A DNA stretch of 64,000 bases. Origin: Lingula anatina. Lineage: Eukaryota; Brachiopoda; Lingulata; Lingulida; Lingulidae. How positions within the stretch are numbered: the stretch's first letter is position 1; each line of letters opens with the position of its first letter. Below the pieces are notes generated by a model that searched no databases, had not been told where the DNA came from, and worked only from the letters and a program-made list of their open reading frames with translations. This document shows positions 33,276-42,193 of the stretch, one piece after another. The stretch spans positions 209,220-273,219 of the forward strand of contig NW_019775591.1 in assembly GCF_001039355.2 (NCBI RefSeq), in the 5' to 3' direction. The position numbers and the translations under genes were made by a program.

Positions 33276-34583
33276 TCACGGCTCCACGTAAACAGAACGT
33301 CTATTGTCGATTTTGATTACAGAGTCAAACTCTGCAAGTACAACAAGTACACTGTTATTGATAGGTTTAGTAAATTCTAGAGAAACACCTAGCGACCCCT
33401 GTCGTGTAGGGGAAGAGTAAGGTTCTCTTGATTCGTCTGCGGTCAAATCAAAACCGAAAATTGTATTTCCTGCATTAAATTCTTCCCTTGATAGCGATAC
33501 ATCCCTGTTGACGTCTTCGGGTTCAATTGTCGAAATAAGATCGTAAAAAGGCCTTATATAATTAAATCCCTCATTCGTTTCAAAATCTAAATTGTAAGGC
33601 TTGAGCGGAATTTGTTCTCCTGCGACGGTTAAACGCAAAGACCGGAGATTCTGATGTCTAAAATTAAAGGGGTTTAAATCATACTGTCCTGAAAAACTAG
33701 CGTCTGACAACATGCCCATAAATATTCTACGTGGTGTTTTCCCCATGTATATGTTATCCAGAAAAGCATTTCTAACGTTATTGGGTATATTGATTATTTT
33801 GACTTCTCTTCTTATAATGGGATAAAAAGCCACGTTATTCATCAACATAGCTTCGTGTGCAGCTTTGAGGCGGGGAGACACTTTAACCCTCTTTACAAAA
33901 AGAGAAATGTTCTTTATCAGCATTTTTTCATCTTTGGAAGCTGTTCCGGACATCAAACAAAAACTATGTTCACTCCTTCGTAGTTTTATTCGTATATCTA
34001 CATTATTTAACAACAGTTTCGGTTGTTGAAAAAAATCACATTTTATCTTCCCCATCATTTCACACTTTCGGGAACGTTGAAACAACGAATATCTCTGTTT
34101 TAAGCCTTCGTTAGCAGGGTCTCCGCTGACTGCCGTCAGATCAAAAAGCCCCGCCGAATCTGTATACCAAATTTCGTTGGTCAACCATGAATTTTTTGCA
34201 GAATTTCCATGAAATAATAAGTTTTCCAAGTACGCGCGGTAAGCGTACGTGTTGTTAGATTCAGTGATGGTCGTCCCATTCAGTTCCACTTCGATATTTG
34301 AAAATAGCGAATGCAATGTATTGTTGACAGGTGCAGTCTCCTGTCCGATGTCTATGTCACTTAAATCATTTTTCACTACTTGTGTTTCCAAATAAAGAAC
34401 GATATTATTTGGATCGATATATTCATCGGCGTTTCCTATAATGAGAAAGTCTATCACGGGGGAAGTATCTGTAACACTGCTCACCGGTCTTATTTCTTCT
34501 ACTGACGAACTATCTATTTGAACTTGAAAAGCATCTCTAACATTGCCAAACAAATCTAATTCAGATTTAATGACAGTTTCCAT
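33276..34583 (-). CDS. MCP: Polinton major capsid protein (double jelly-roll)
   Basis: 435 aa. Predicted to form the trimeric hexon-like capsomer of an icosahedral shell. Recognisable family features: an N-terminal D-x-F segment, L-F-S-N-I-E-V-E-L-N-G-T-T-I-T-E followed by N-N-T-Y-A-Y-R-A-Y-L-E-N-L-L (residues about 92-124), a basic-aromatic midsection F-F-Q-Q-P-K-L-L-L-N-N-V-D-I-R-I-K-L, and a second-domain segment R-I-F-M-G-M-L ... F-N-F-R-H-Q-N. Length is below the roughly 500-650 aa of many Polinton capsids, but ends look natural. The Met start follows the previous gene by 5 nt. The gene is intact, which supports the idea that this element can form virions. Confidence 0.93.
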   Translation of the reverse strand: METVIKSELDLFGNVRDAFQVQIDSSSVEEIRPVSSVTDTSPVIDFLIIGNADEYIDPNNIVLYLETQVVKNDLSDIDIGQETAPVNNTLHSLFSNIEVELNGTTITESNNTYAYRAYLENLLFHGNSAKNSWLTNEIWYTDSAGLFDLTAVSGDPANEGLKQRYSLFQRSRKCEMMGKIKCDFFQQPKLLLNNVDIRIKLRRSEHSFCLMSGTASKDEKMLIKNISLFVKRVKVSPRLKAAHEAMLMNNVAFYPIIRREVKIINIPNNVRNAFLDNIYMGKTPRRIFMGMLSDASFSGQYDLNPFNFRHQNLRSLRLTVAGEQIPLKPYNLDFETNEGFNYIRPFYDLISTIEPEDVNRDVSLSREEFNAGNTIFGFDLTADESREPYSSPTRQGSLGVSLEFTKPINNSVLVVLAEFDSVIKIDNRRSVYVEP

Positions 34584-34588
34584 TGTTG

Positions 34589-34903
34589 CTAAAAATTAGT
34601 TTTCGCGGAGAAGTGTTTGGTTGTACGTTTCTTTGCGCGTCTGGTCTTTTTTGCCTTTGCACTCTTTTTTATACTCATATCGTTCATTGTTCTTGTAATA
34701 ACGTCACTGTTTACATAAAGTTTTCGTTTTCGAGAGGTAGTCTGGGTTTTTGACTGACTCGAGGGCTTTTCGTCTATGCGAAGTATCATTGCTTTGCGAA
34801 ACCCAAACCCTTTTTGTGTTCGTCTTCCATGAAATTTAGTAATAACACCTGCGCCTGTTTGATTCTGATAGTACTTTAAGAGCGCTGTATAGACTGGATC
34901 CAT
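34589..34903 (-). CDS. small basic Polinton protein (core/minor virion candidate)
   Basis: 104 aa from ATG 34,903, 2 nt after the minor capsid stop. N-terminus has Y-Y-Q-N-Q-T-G-A-G-V-I-T-K-F-H-G-R-R-T-Q-style residues, Gly-rich and similar in character to the short N-terminal motif of other Polinton 'PX'-like virion proteins. The C-terminal half is rich in Lys/Arg/Ser/Thr (K-K-S-A-K-A-K-K-T-R-R-A-K-K-R), suggesting DNA binding or a nuclear signal. Placement between both capsid genes supports a virion role, perhaps like an adenoviral core or protease-cofactor precursor. This is inference; no enzyme motif is present. Confidence 0.6.
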   Translation of the reverse strand: MDPVYTALLKYYQNQTGAGVITKFHGRRTQKGFGFRKAMILRIDEKPSSQSKTQTTSRKRKLYVNSDVITRTMNDMSIKKSAKAKKTRRAKKRTTKHFSAKTNF

Positions 34904-34905
34904 GG

Positions 34906-35634
34906 TCACAGTAAATTTTTGCGTCTAAAATGAAGTGTTACGATGGTCTTTCTTCCTTGGAACTGAACAAATTTCCCCGTGTCATCAGTTATATGGATCT
35001 TAATTGTAGACATTTCGTTAGAAATTAGAGGTACGTAAATAGGTGAATCGAAACTATGCGTGATTGTTTCACCAAATTCACCCTTGATCGGAACTATACG
35101 TAGTAAATTTGCCGATGTATCACCTACTAGTTGGGGTTTTATAATGTCGGTGTAAACATAGAGAGAATCGAAGTCGTCTGTCATGTTTGCTGGTTTAGAA
35201 GCTGTAGTATCCGACGATATAGTGACGTTATCGAAACCCAGCATATTTCCAATAGTGCCACTAAATTGAACGCTAGCCCCCGCTTTCAAGTAAACTGTCA
35301 CCTTTTTCGTGATAATATTAAATGCAAACCGAATGTTGATTTGACCTTGAGCAGACATCCCATTATGAATGGCTGTTAAGAGGTCGTTCACGTGAGGGTA
35401 ATACCCACTCGACAACCAAAGCGTATGAGTTTTTTGACCATCGAAATAATTCAGCGAACTATTTTCCAAATTATTCCACGTCTTACAATAAAGAATTTCT
35501 GTCAAAGCCACTTCATATTGTCCACGCAAATATAACGAAGACGACAACTTAGTTCTAAACGCTTCGGGTCTGTTACCTGGGAAAAAGTTGAAACTGCTGT
35601 TTGACGGAAGTACGATGTGAAATGATGACTCCAT
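34906..35634 (-). CDS. mCP: Polinton minor capsid (penton-like) protein
   Basis: 242 aa. Opens with F-H-I-V-L-P-S-N-S-S-F-N-F-F-P-G-N, then F-R-T-K-L-S-S-S-L-Y-L, and G-Q-Y-E-V-A-L-T-E-I-L-Y at about 38-49. These are the hallmark segments of the single jelly-roll vertex protein of Polintons. A mid-protein F-S-G-T-I-G-N-M-L-G-F region and a C-terminal T-I-K-I-H-I-T-D-D-T-G segment also fit. Expected at the capsid five-fold vertices. The stop is followed 2 nt later by the next ATG. Intact. Confidence 0.9.
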   Translation of the reverse strand: MESSFHIVLPSNSSFNFFPGNRPEAFRTKLSSSLYLRGQYEVALTEILYCKTWNNLENSSLNYFDGQKTHTLWLSSGYYPHVNDLLTAIHNGMSAQGQINIRFAFNIITKKVTVYLKAGASVQFSGTIGNMLGFDNVTISSDTTASKPANMTDDFDSLYVYTDIIKPQLVGDTSANLLRIVPIKGEFGETITHSFDSPIYVPLISNEMSTIKIHITDDTGKFVQFQGRKTIVTLHFRRKNLL

Positions 35635-35672
35635 GGTTTCGACTAACCTTGGGGTGGAACAGCATATCCTTT

Positions 35673-36773
35673 TTATATTGTTTTAAAATCCGTTGCCCGG
35701 ACCCAAGTGTTAAAACTAGCCGGGTAACCTAACCATTTAACAAAATGTTCCTGCGATTTACCCTTGCCTCTGGATTTTATAATTTTTTCAACCCTATACA
35801 CGTTGTCTTTCTTTATCACACGAACCATCTCTGGCTCGTAAACAACTCCTTCTAATATCTCATCGTTTAAATCCTTAACTTTATACACAGGGGGAATCCT
35901 TCCTAGACGGGCCGATATGGTAAACAATTCTTGAGTATACCCTTGTTCGTAACCTTTCGCAAAAGGAGAACGTATTTTACTTAATCTTACAATGTCTCCA
36001 ACTTGGAATTTGAACTTTGCTTTTTTGATTTTTTTTCCTCCGTAAAGTTTATTCCACACCACGTCGGAGTTTTTCTCTTTGGACGCCTCTGTCGGTGACA
36101 TGCCGATGCTCCTGTGTTTAGCCGCGTTGTATCCCGTGAGCAGTTGGTCGAGTGCGCCTAAGTAGGTCAGCGTACTGTTGGCAGTGAAATATTTAAATAA
36201 GCGGGATTTCAAAGTTCTGTTCAACCTTTCCACGACAGAACTTTTGCGTTCTGACTTTGTTGTAAAAAACGATATTCCTTGTCCCTTAAGGTATGCTTGA
36301 AATTTCCTATTTGTAAATTCTGTCCCAGCATCTGTTTGAAGTATCGCGGGTTTTCGACCTTGAGCTACAATCTTTTTGAATGCTTCTAATACACTGTCTG
36401 CAGTTTTTGATTTGATGGCCACGGCCCATGCGTATTTTGAAAATATATCAATCACCGTTAAAAGGAACTTAAGGCCCTTGTTGTATTTTGATATTTTGCT
36501 GAGGTCAGCTAAATCCGCCTGCCATTGCTGATCAATGCCTCCTACAATAACACGATTGGTACGGAATCTCTTTCTAACGTTAGCATGCAGGGTGTAGGTT
36601 TCTTGCTTGGCCAAAAAATCTTTTATTTGCCTTAGGCTGATTTTCTTTTTATCTTTACGCGCCGCTTCATATAACTTGAATGCACTTCCAAAACTAGCTG
36701 GATTGGAAGGATCGTAATATATTTTCCTCAAGTAATCATCTACCTCACTGCTTGCAACTTGTCTTTTCTTCAT
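35673..36773 (-). CDS. INT: Polinton integrase (DDE) with C-terminal chromodomain
   Basis: 366 aa. Retroviral-type integrase that would insert the element into host DNA. Catalytic core has Asp87 (W-Q-A-D-L), Asp148 (L-Q-T-D-A-G-T-E-F) and Glu182 (V-V-E-R-L-N-R-T-L-K), preceded by an about 80-residue helical region without a clear HHCC finger. An SH3-like/basic region lies at about 254-320 (F-Q-V-G-D-I-V-R-L). Residues about 326-363 form a chromodomain (Y-R-V-E-K-I-I ... H-F-V-K-W-L-G-Y ... N-T-W-V). A chromodomain can steer integration toward modified chromatin. A likely TATA element (TATAAAATA, minus) lies near 37,013-37,022. All key residues present. Confidence 0.94.
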   Translation of the reverse strand: MKKRQVASSEVDDYLRKIYYDPSNPASFGSAFKLYEAARKDKKKISLRQIKDFLAKQETYTLHANVRKRFRTNRVIVGGIDQQWQADLADLSKISKYNKGLKFLLTVIDIFSKYAWAVAIKSKTADSVLEAFKKIVAQGRKPAILQTDAGTEFTNRKFQAYLKGQGISFFTTKSERKSSVVERLNRTLKSRLFKYFTANSTLTYLGALDQLLTGYNAAKHRSIGMSPTEASKEKNSDVVWNKLYGGKKIKKAKFKFQVGDIVRLSKIRSPFAKGYEQGYTQELFTISARLGRIPPVYKVKDLNDEILEGVVYEPEMVRVIKKDNVYRVEKIIKSRGKGKSQEHFVKWLGYPASFNTWVRATDFKTI

Positions 36774-37032
36774 GACGACGTTCTAAGTTGTTGCCTGTGT
36801 TTTCTTTCACACGGCAATTTAAAGGTTTGAGGAAAAGTCGTATTCTTGTAAATAGGCTAGGTTGTTGCTCGTTTTCTACTTTGCAGTCTGTTTCATCTCT
36901 TTGGTTCCTGACAACATGTGACCACACACCTAATCTTGTTGCACTTAATTTTAACGGACTGACTTGCCATAAGACGTTAAATAAACTTTCTTTTTAAAAA
37001 GCGTCTTTTTAAAATATTTTATAGAACACCGA

Positions 37033-37536
37033 TCAGAAAAGAGAATACAGCTTAGACCACGAAGCGTGGTCTACTTCATCAAAACCTATGTTCAACAGTG
37101 TTTTTACTGTACTGGGTGTGTAGTAAGATTTGTTATCATTCGCGACAAACAATTGCACTAAATCGTGGCGCTTTTCGGGTATCAGTGGAACATTGAGTGG
37201 ATTCTTAAGTCTCTTTTCAACTGAATTCATACTACACTGTGGGCTGTGGCGCTCATGTTCAACGTCAGGTGCGTCTCTCAGCGGGTCCCAGTTTCGGAGA
37301 CTAACTCGACAATTAAAACACAGGACTGTGTCGTCTGTATTTGATGCATTCGGGTCTCGGTAAAATCCACTGATCGCTAAAGGTATAGGGTTGATTAGTA
37401 ATTTACCAGGCCACTTGAGAAAACTAACAATTCGATCTTCCTCTTTACAATAAGGTATTTGAAAACACAGGGGTTCGACTACTTCACTGTCATCCATTCT
37501 AAATTCGTTATGAAGAAAAAAAGACTGCAGACTCAT
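37033..37536 (-). CDS. BIR-domain (IAP-like) protein encoded by the Polinton
   Basis: 167 aa if started at ATG 37,536 (154 from the next Met); the frame reaches a TTG at 37,566 but no further ATG. Residues about 33-101 form one BIR domain: R-I-V-S-F-L-K-W-P, P-L-A-I-S-G-F-Y-R, V-L-C-F-N-C, L-R-N-W-D-P and H-x6-C. The zinc ligands are Cys73, Cys76, His94 and Cys101; the Cys-His spacing is 17 rather than the usual 16 residues. No RING follows; the last 60 residues are unassigned. BIR proteins can restrain caspases, so a role in blocking host cell death is plausible but unproven. Lies upstream of INT and divergent from the polymerase. Confidence 0.85.
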   Translation of the reverse strand: MSLQSFFLHNEFRMDDSEVVEPLCFQIPYCKEEDRIVSFLKWPGKLLINPIPLAISGFYRDPNASNTDDTVLCFNCRVSLRNWDPLRDAPDVEHERHSPQCSMNSVEKRLKNPLNVPLIPEKRHDLVQLFVANDNKSYYTPSTVKTLLNIGFDEVDHASWSKLYSLF

Positions 37537-37566
37537 TCTTTTGTTTTTACTTACACAATAATTCAA

Positions 37567-37844
37567 CCAATCAAATTTCCATTTTCAACGGTCTATTTTT
37601 AGATATGACATCATCATCAACCAATCAAATGCACGTTTACAAAAATGATTTTGTACATCTATTTTTAGACATGATGTCATAACTAACCAATCACATTGCA
37701 GTATTATCTCAATACAAGATAAACTACGTGTGTTTATTATCCCCAATCAACCTATTGGATATGTTGTTTTAAAAACTGCTTTGAGATCATTATTCTATAC
37801 CTGGGGTTTAATGGGCTTACATATTCATTTCAGAAGCTGCAACC
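37567..37844. promoter_or_regulatory. divergent promoter region with four CCAAT boxes and two CRE-like sites
   Basis: CCAATCA occurs at 37,567, 37,621, 37,687 and 37,743, spaced 54-66 bp. TGACATCA (37,606) and TGATGTCA (37,672) lie in a 66-bp direct repeat that starts with 'tctatttttaga'. This compact block separates the minus-strand BIR gene from the plus-strand polymerase, so it likely drives both. A TTTCAG at about 37,828 could be a splice acceptor or chance. Confidence 0.65.
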
Positions 37845-40800
37845 ATGGAGCACAAATGTGAAATCTGTCAGAAATCTTTCACCGAGAAGCATAACCTTCT
37901 TCGACATGTTAGAATGGTGCACGGCGCTGAGGGATATGCCTGTGAGACATGTGGAGCGTCGTTTAATCGTGTGGATGCCCTGAAGCGTCACCTGGCCTCT
38001 CACACAAAAAGGTTTGCTTGTCCAATTTGTGAAAAGAGTTTTGGTAGCCGTTATTGTTTAATTCGCCACATGAGCATGCACGCAAGTAGACTGGAACAAC
38101 CAACGGTGAGGTGCCCAGAGTGTGGTGAAATGTTTGCCACTCCAGATGAACGTCATCATCACCAAGAAGTATCTCATCCACAACCCGGACCCTCGAGGAA
38201 AAGAGAAGGTGAACCGCAGAGTGTTCCTAGTGCTAAGAAACCAAGAGCCCAAGTAGGGCATGGGACTGCGCATGTCCTTTCCCCAGACTCACCCATCGTG
38301 CCCGAGAACCTTCTACCCCCGGACGCCGACCCGTCGGTAGTCAAGGCTTATGTTGATCATTGGAACAGCATAAGGACCAGATCCTCCAGGGGTAATAAAC
38401 TCCAAGACTGGTATAACATAAGATTAACCACCCTTCAGCCAAACGCCCTTCGAGATGACCTGGTCCGGATTTTGGAAGATCAAGAGACTGCCTTTAAGAT
38501 CAATGTATCCTACGGGTTTTTCCTTAGAAACAACGAAACCGGGGAACTCCGTTATTACCATCCCAGCAGTAATAACCATTGTTTCCTAGAAGAACCCTTT
38601 GTGATCCGAAACAAAGCGGATCTCGATGGCTTTTTTGAGCATATTACTGCTAGGGATATTTTGGAGTGCGCCCGGCAGGAAAGACCCAATTCTAGATGGG
38701 TAGTGGAGATCATAACTAATGCTACGTTCTACGTGAGTAAACTGAAAGGCCATCCTATCGGTGGTGATGGGTTTTTACCGCCTTATATTGTGAACAACAA
38801 GGGCTTGATCGCGCTGCAGGGGGATCAGAATGGGGTGTATAACGACAATTTGTGCGTGTTCCGCTGCCTTGCTTTGCACCGGGGGTGGCCCGTCTTTCAG
38901 TTAGAAAAAACAACCCAACACCTCTTTGAAAAGTACACAGCTGACACGGGATGCCAGGTCAAAGGATTCGAGGGTGTAACGTTCGACAAACTCAAAACAC
39001 TCGAAGATCTCTTCGAAGTGAACATTGTGGTGTATGAGCTGCAGGAGACAGAAGATGGAGCGACCTTTGCTGAACTCGTGCGGCGGTCGCTGAGCAGGTA
39101 TAAAGAAACCATGTACCTTAATTTATATGAAAACCACTTTTCATACATAAAGGACATGGGGAAATACACCACTTCTTTTTCCTGCTCAAAATGCGCTAAA
39201 ATGTTCAAACATAAAGGTCACTTACATGTTCACGAACGGACATGTGAATCCAGCGTGGAACATCGCTTCCCTGGGAAAGCTTATGCACCGCAACCGACAA
39301 TCTTCGAAGAGTTGGAAGACGAAGGTATCGTGGTTCAGCAAAAAGACAGGTACTATCCATACAGAGCCACTTTTGACATCGAGTGTCTGTTGCCAAAACA
39401 TAGCCAGCCTGGGCAGAGCGAAAAACTTCACTTGGAAAATGAACATCAGTTTCTCAGCGTAAGTGTATGCAGCAATGTTCCCGGTCACATGAAACCCAAG
39501 TGTATTATATCCAACGGTGAGCCATCCCAAGCCGTCGAAGAGTTTATCAACACTTTACAAGATATAAGCCGCGCAGCGGAAAGGATTCAAGCAGACAAAT
39601 TCGCTTGGGTATTTGAAAGACTCGACGCTAAAATTGAAAAAGACCTGGAAAAGACCGAGGAAGAGAACTGTAAGGATGAAGACGCATCGAGAAACAAACA
39701 TTACTTAGCAAAACTTAGTCGAAAATTTAACAATTATTTAATGGAACTACCTGTTTTAGGATTCAATAGTGGCCATTACGACTTGAATGCCATGAAGTCG
39801 TTGTTTTTTCCACTCTTGTTAAATACTGAGGGAATACGTTTTGTTGTAAAGAAAAACAATAACTTCATGGTGCTCAAGTCCGATCGATTAAAAATCTTAG
39901 ATATTAGACATTACTTAGCCCCAGGGTTTAGCTATAGTCAATTTTTAAAGGCTTTTGAATGTTCTGAGTTAAAAGGATCCTTCCCCTATGAATGGATGGA
40001 TACCCCTGATAAACTGGAATGTCAGCATCTCCCTCCCATAGAAGCGTTTTATTCACACTTGAAACAGAGCAACATCAGTGAGGAGGATTATGCGTTGTGT
40101 CAACGCGTGTGGTATGAAAACCACATGCAGACGATGCGCGACTTTCTCACCTATTATAACAACAAAGACGTTGAGCCAATGTTGGAAGCGGTGGCTAAAA
40201 TGTTCGCCTTCTACCAAGAAAGAGGTATTGACATGTTCAAAGATGGTATTAGCGTACCAGGCTTAACAATGAAATACCTCTTTCAAAATGTAGGGGACGC
40301 CTATTTTAGCCTCGTGGATGAAAAAAATAGTGATCTTTATTATATTTTGAAAAACGCCATCGTGGGCGGGCCCAGTCTCATATTCCATCGTTACCACGAA
40401 AGAAACAAAACCTTTATCAGACAAGCAACTTCAAATACACCCAAGCGTTGCAAAAAAATCATTGGGTTCGATGCTAATGCTCTCTACTTGTGGTGCTTAA
40501 TGCAGCCCATGCCAACCGGTACGTTTATACGCAGGCACGAAACCACTGAGTATAAACGCGAGTATTCCCATCCCCACGGAAGAGAAGCAACGATGTGGTT
40601 GGACTGGGTCGCTCATTCCAACAATATACGTATCCAGCATCAGTTCAACGGCACCGAAAAACGCATAGGCTTTAAACCCCGGCTGCCTGTAGACGGATTC
40701 TGTCGAGATACGAAGACCGTGTATCAATACCACGGGTGTTATTTCCACGGCCACAAATGTCATCTTAATCAAAACAAAGATGGCACTTATAAAATTATGA

Positions 40801-42167
40801 ATGATACCAAAAAAGTTTCTATGTCCTCACTGCGAATCCAAACAGAAGAAAATAGTAATTACATCCGAGAACAAGGGTACAATTTGGTAGAAATGTGGGA
40901 GTGTGACTGGAAAAGACTTCAATGTGACAACGATGAAGTGCGTGCGTTTACAGATCGGTACACGCTTCCCACTGAAAGCAAACGTAAACTGAAATTCGAA
41001 GATATTTTAGATGCTGTTCGTGATGATAAATTGTTTGGATTCGTCGAGTGCGACATAGAAGTGCCGCCCGCACTCCGATCGACATTCTCCGAAATGCCGC
41101 CCATATTTAAAAACACCACCATTACTAGAGACGATATTGGGTCGTATATGAAACAATTTGCCCAGGAAAATAATATCATGAGCACCCCTAGAAAATCCTT
41201 GATAGGGAGTTTTTTCGGTGAAAAAATACTGCTGGCCACACCCCTTTTGAAGTGGTATTTAGAACACGGTCTTCGAGTCTCTCGTGTCTATCAGGTGGTC
41301 GAATATACACCCAAAGCCTGTTTTGAACATTTTGGCAATGCTGTTAGTAACGCTCGAAGGGAGGGAGATAAAGACAAATCAAAAGCAATTGTAGCCGACA
41401 CCATGAAACTCATTGGCAATTCGGGATATGGGAAAACCGTGACAAACAAAGAAAAACATCTTGATGTGCAATATTGCGGTGAAGCAAAGGCCTCTCGTAA
41501 AGTGAACGACCCTCGCTTTAGGCGTTTAGATCAAATCACTGAAAGCACGTACGAGATCGAGTTGAATAAAAAAGTCATCAAGTTTGACTTACCTGTTCAA
41601 ATAGGTCTCATGGTGTATCAATACGCCAAGCTGCGCATGTTACAGTTTTATTATGACTTCATGCTGAAATTCGTAGATCCATCCGATTTCCAATATTGCG
41701 AGATGGACACGGATTCTGCTTATATCGCCTTCTCGGCAGATAGCTTGGAAGCCGTGATAAAACCTGATATGCGTAAGCAGTACGAAGCAGAAAAACACCT
41801 CTGGTTCCCGCGCACAGACACACCAGAACACGAGGCCTTTGATAAACGAACACCCGGATTGTTCAAAGCAGAGTGGATTGGTGACGGTATCGTTGGCCTT
41901 TGTAGTAAAACTTATTATTGTTACGGCGATGATATAAAAGCCAAGTTTAGTTGTAAAGGTGTCAATAGGAGATGCAATGATATAGACAAAACCAAGTATT
42001 TAGATGTATTATTCAATAAAAAGAGTGGTAGTGGTGTAAATAGGGGTATCAGGTTATTTAATAACACTATGTACTCGTATGTACAGAGACGTGATGCATT
42101 TTCGTATTTTTACGGTAAACGCAAAGTCTTGGAAGACGGTGTTTCTACTGAACCGCTTGATATTTAG
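37845..42167 (+). CDS. POLB: Polinton protein-primed DNA polymerase B with zinc-finger and OTU-like N-terminus
   Basis: 1,440 aa, one exon, Kozak-like aaccATGG. Four C2H2 fingers occupy residues 5-26, 33-53, 59-79 and 90-111. An OTU-like segment follows: N-D-N-L-C337-V-F-R-C-L-A through E-N-H431-F-S-Y-I, then a C2HC knuckle at 447-467. Exonuclease motifs: D511-I-E, N641-S-G-H-Y-D646 and Y771-N-N-K-D775. Polymerase motifs: A, F-D876-A-N-A-L-Y; B, K1188-L-I-G-N-S-G-Y-G; C, D1288-T-D-S; and S-C-K1371-G-V-N. A segment at 942-972 (V-D-G-F-C-R ... Y-H-G-C-Y-F-H-G-H) is also typical of Polinton polymerases. It would replicate the linear element by protein priming. AATAAA lies 21 nt after the stop. 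Fully open. Confidence 0.95.
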   Translation: MEHKCEICQKSFTEKHNLLRHVRMVHGAEGYACETCGASFNRVDALKRHLASHTKRFACPICEKSFGSRYCLIRHMSMHASRLEQPTVRCPECGEMFATPDERHHHQEVSHPQPGPSRKREGEPQSVPSAKKPRAQVGHGTAHVLSPDSPIVPENLLPPDADPSVVKAYVDHWNSIRTRSSRGNKLQDWYNIRLTTLQPNALRDDLVRILEDQETAFKINVSYGFFLRNNETGELRYYHPSSNNHCFLEEPFVIRNKADLDGFFEHITARDILECARQERPNSRWVVEIITNATFYVSKLKGHPIGGDGFLPPYIVNNKGLIALQGDQNGVYNDNLCVFRCLALHRGWPVFQLEKTTQHLFEKYTADTGCQVKGFEGVTFDKLKTLEDLFEVNIVVYELQETEDGATFAELVRRSLSRYKETMYLNLYENHFSYIKDMGKYTTSFSCSKCAKMFKHKGHLHVHERTCESSVEHRFPGKAYAPQPTIFEELEDEGIVVQQKDRYYPYRATFDIECLLPKHSQPGQSEKLHLENEHQFLSVSVCSNVPGHMKPKCIISNGEPSQAVEEFINTLQDISRAAERIQADKFAWVFERLDAKIEKDLEKTEEENCKDEDASRNKHYLAKLSRKFNNYLMELPVLGFNSGHYDLNAMKSLFFPLLLNTEGIRFVVKKNNNFMVLKSDRLKILDIRHYLAPGFSYSQFLKAFECSELKGSFPYEWMDTPDKLECQHLPPIEAFYSHLKQSNISEEDYALCQRVWYENHMQTMRDFLTYYNNKDVEPMLEAVAKMFAFYQERGIDMFKDGISVPGLTMKYLFQNVGDAYFSLVDEKNSDLYYILKNAIVGGPSLIFHRYHERNKTFIRQATSNTPKRCKKIIGFDANALYLWCLMQPMPTGTFIRRHETTEYKREYSHPHGREATMWLDWVAHSNNIRIQHQFNGTEKRIGFKPRLPVDGFCRDTKTVYQYHGCYFHGHKCHLNQNKDGTYKIMNDTKKVSMSSLRIQTEENSNYIREQGYNLVEMWECDWKRLQCDNDEVRAFTDRYTLPTESKRKLKFEDILDAVRDDKLFGFVECDIEVPPALRSTFSEMPPIFKNTTITRDDIGSYMKQFAQENNIMSTPRKSLIGSFFGEKILLATPLLKWYLEHGLRVSRVYQVVEYTPKACFEHFGNAVSNARREGDKDKSKAIVADTMKLIGNSGYGKTVTNKEKHLDVQYCGEAKASRKVNDPRFRRLDQITESTYEIELNKKVIKFDLPVQIGLMVYQYAKLRMLQFYYDFMLKFVDPSDFQYCEMDTDSAYIAFSADSLEAVIKPDMRKQYEAEKHLWFPRTDTPEHEAFDKRTPGLFKAEWIGDGIVGLCSKTYYCYGDDIKAKFSCKGVNRRCNDIDKTKYLDVLFNKKSGSGVNRGIRLFNNTMYSYVQRRDAFSYFYGKRKVLEDGVSTEPLDI

Positions 42168-42187
42168 TTCAATGTAAATATTCTTCA

Positions 42188-42193
42188 AATAAA
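42188..42193 (+). terminator. polyadenylation signal of the polymerase gene
   Basis: AATAAA 21 nt after the TAG stop at 42,165-42,167. The contig ends at the N at 42,300. Confidence 0.6.

Noticed and set aside
38897-41853. Several 60-106-aa ORFs antisense to the polymerase
   Set aside because: Shadows of a strongly coding frame; no independent motif.
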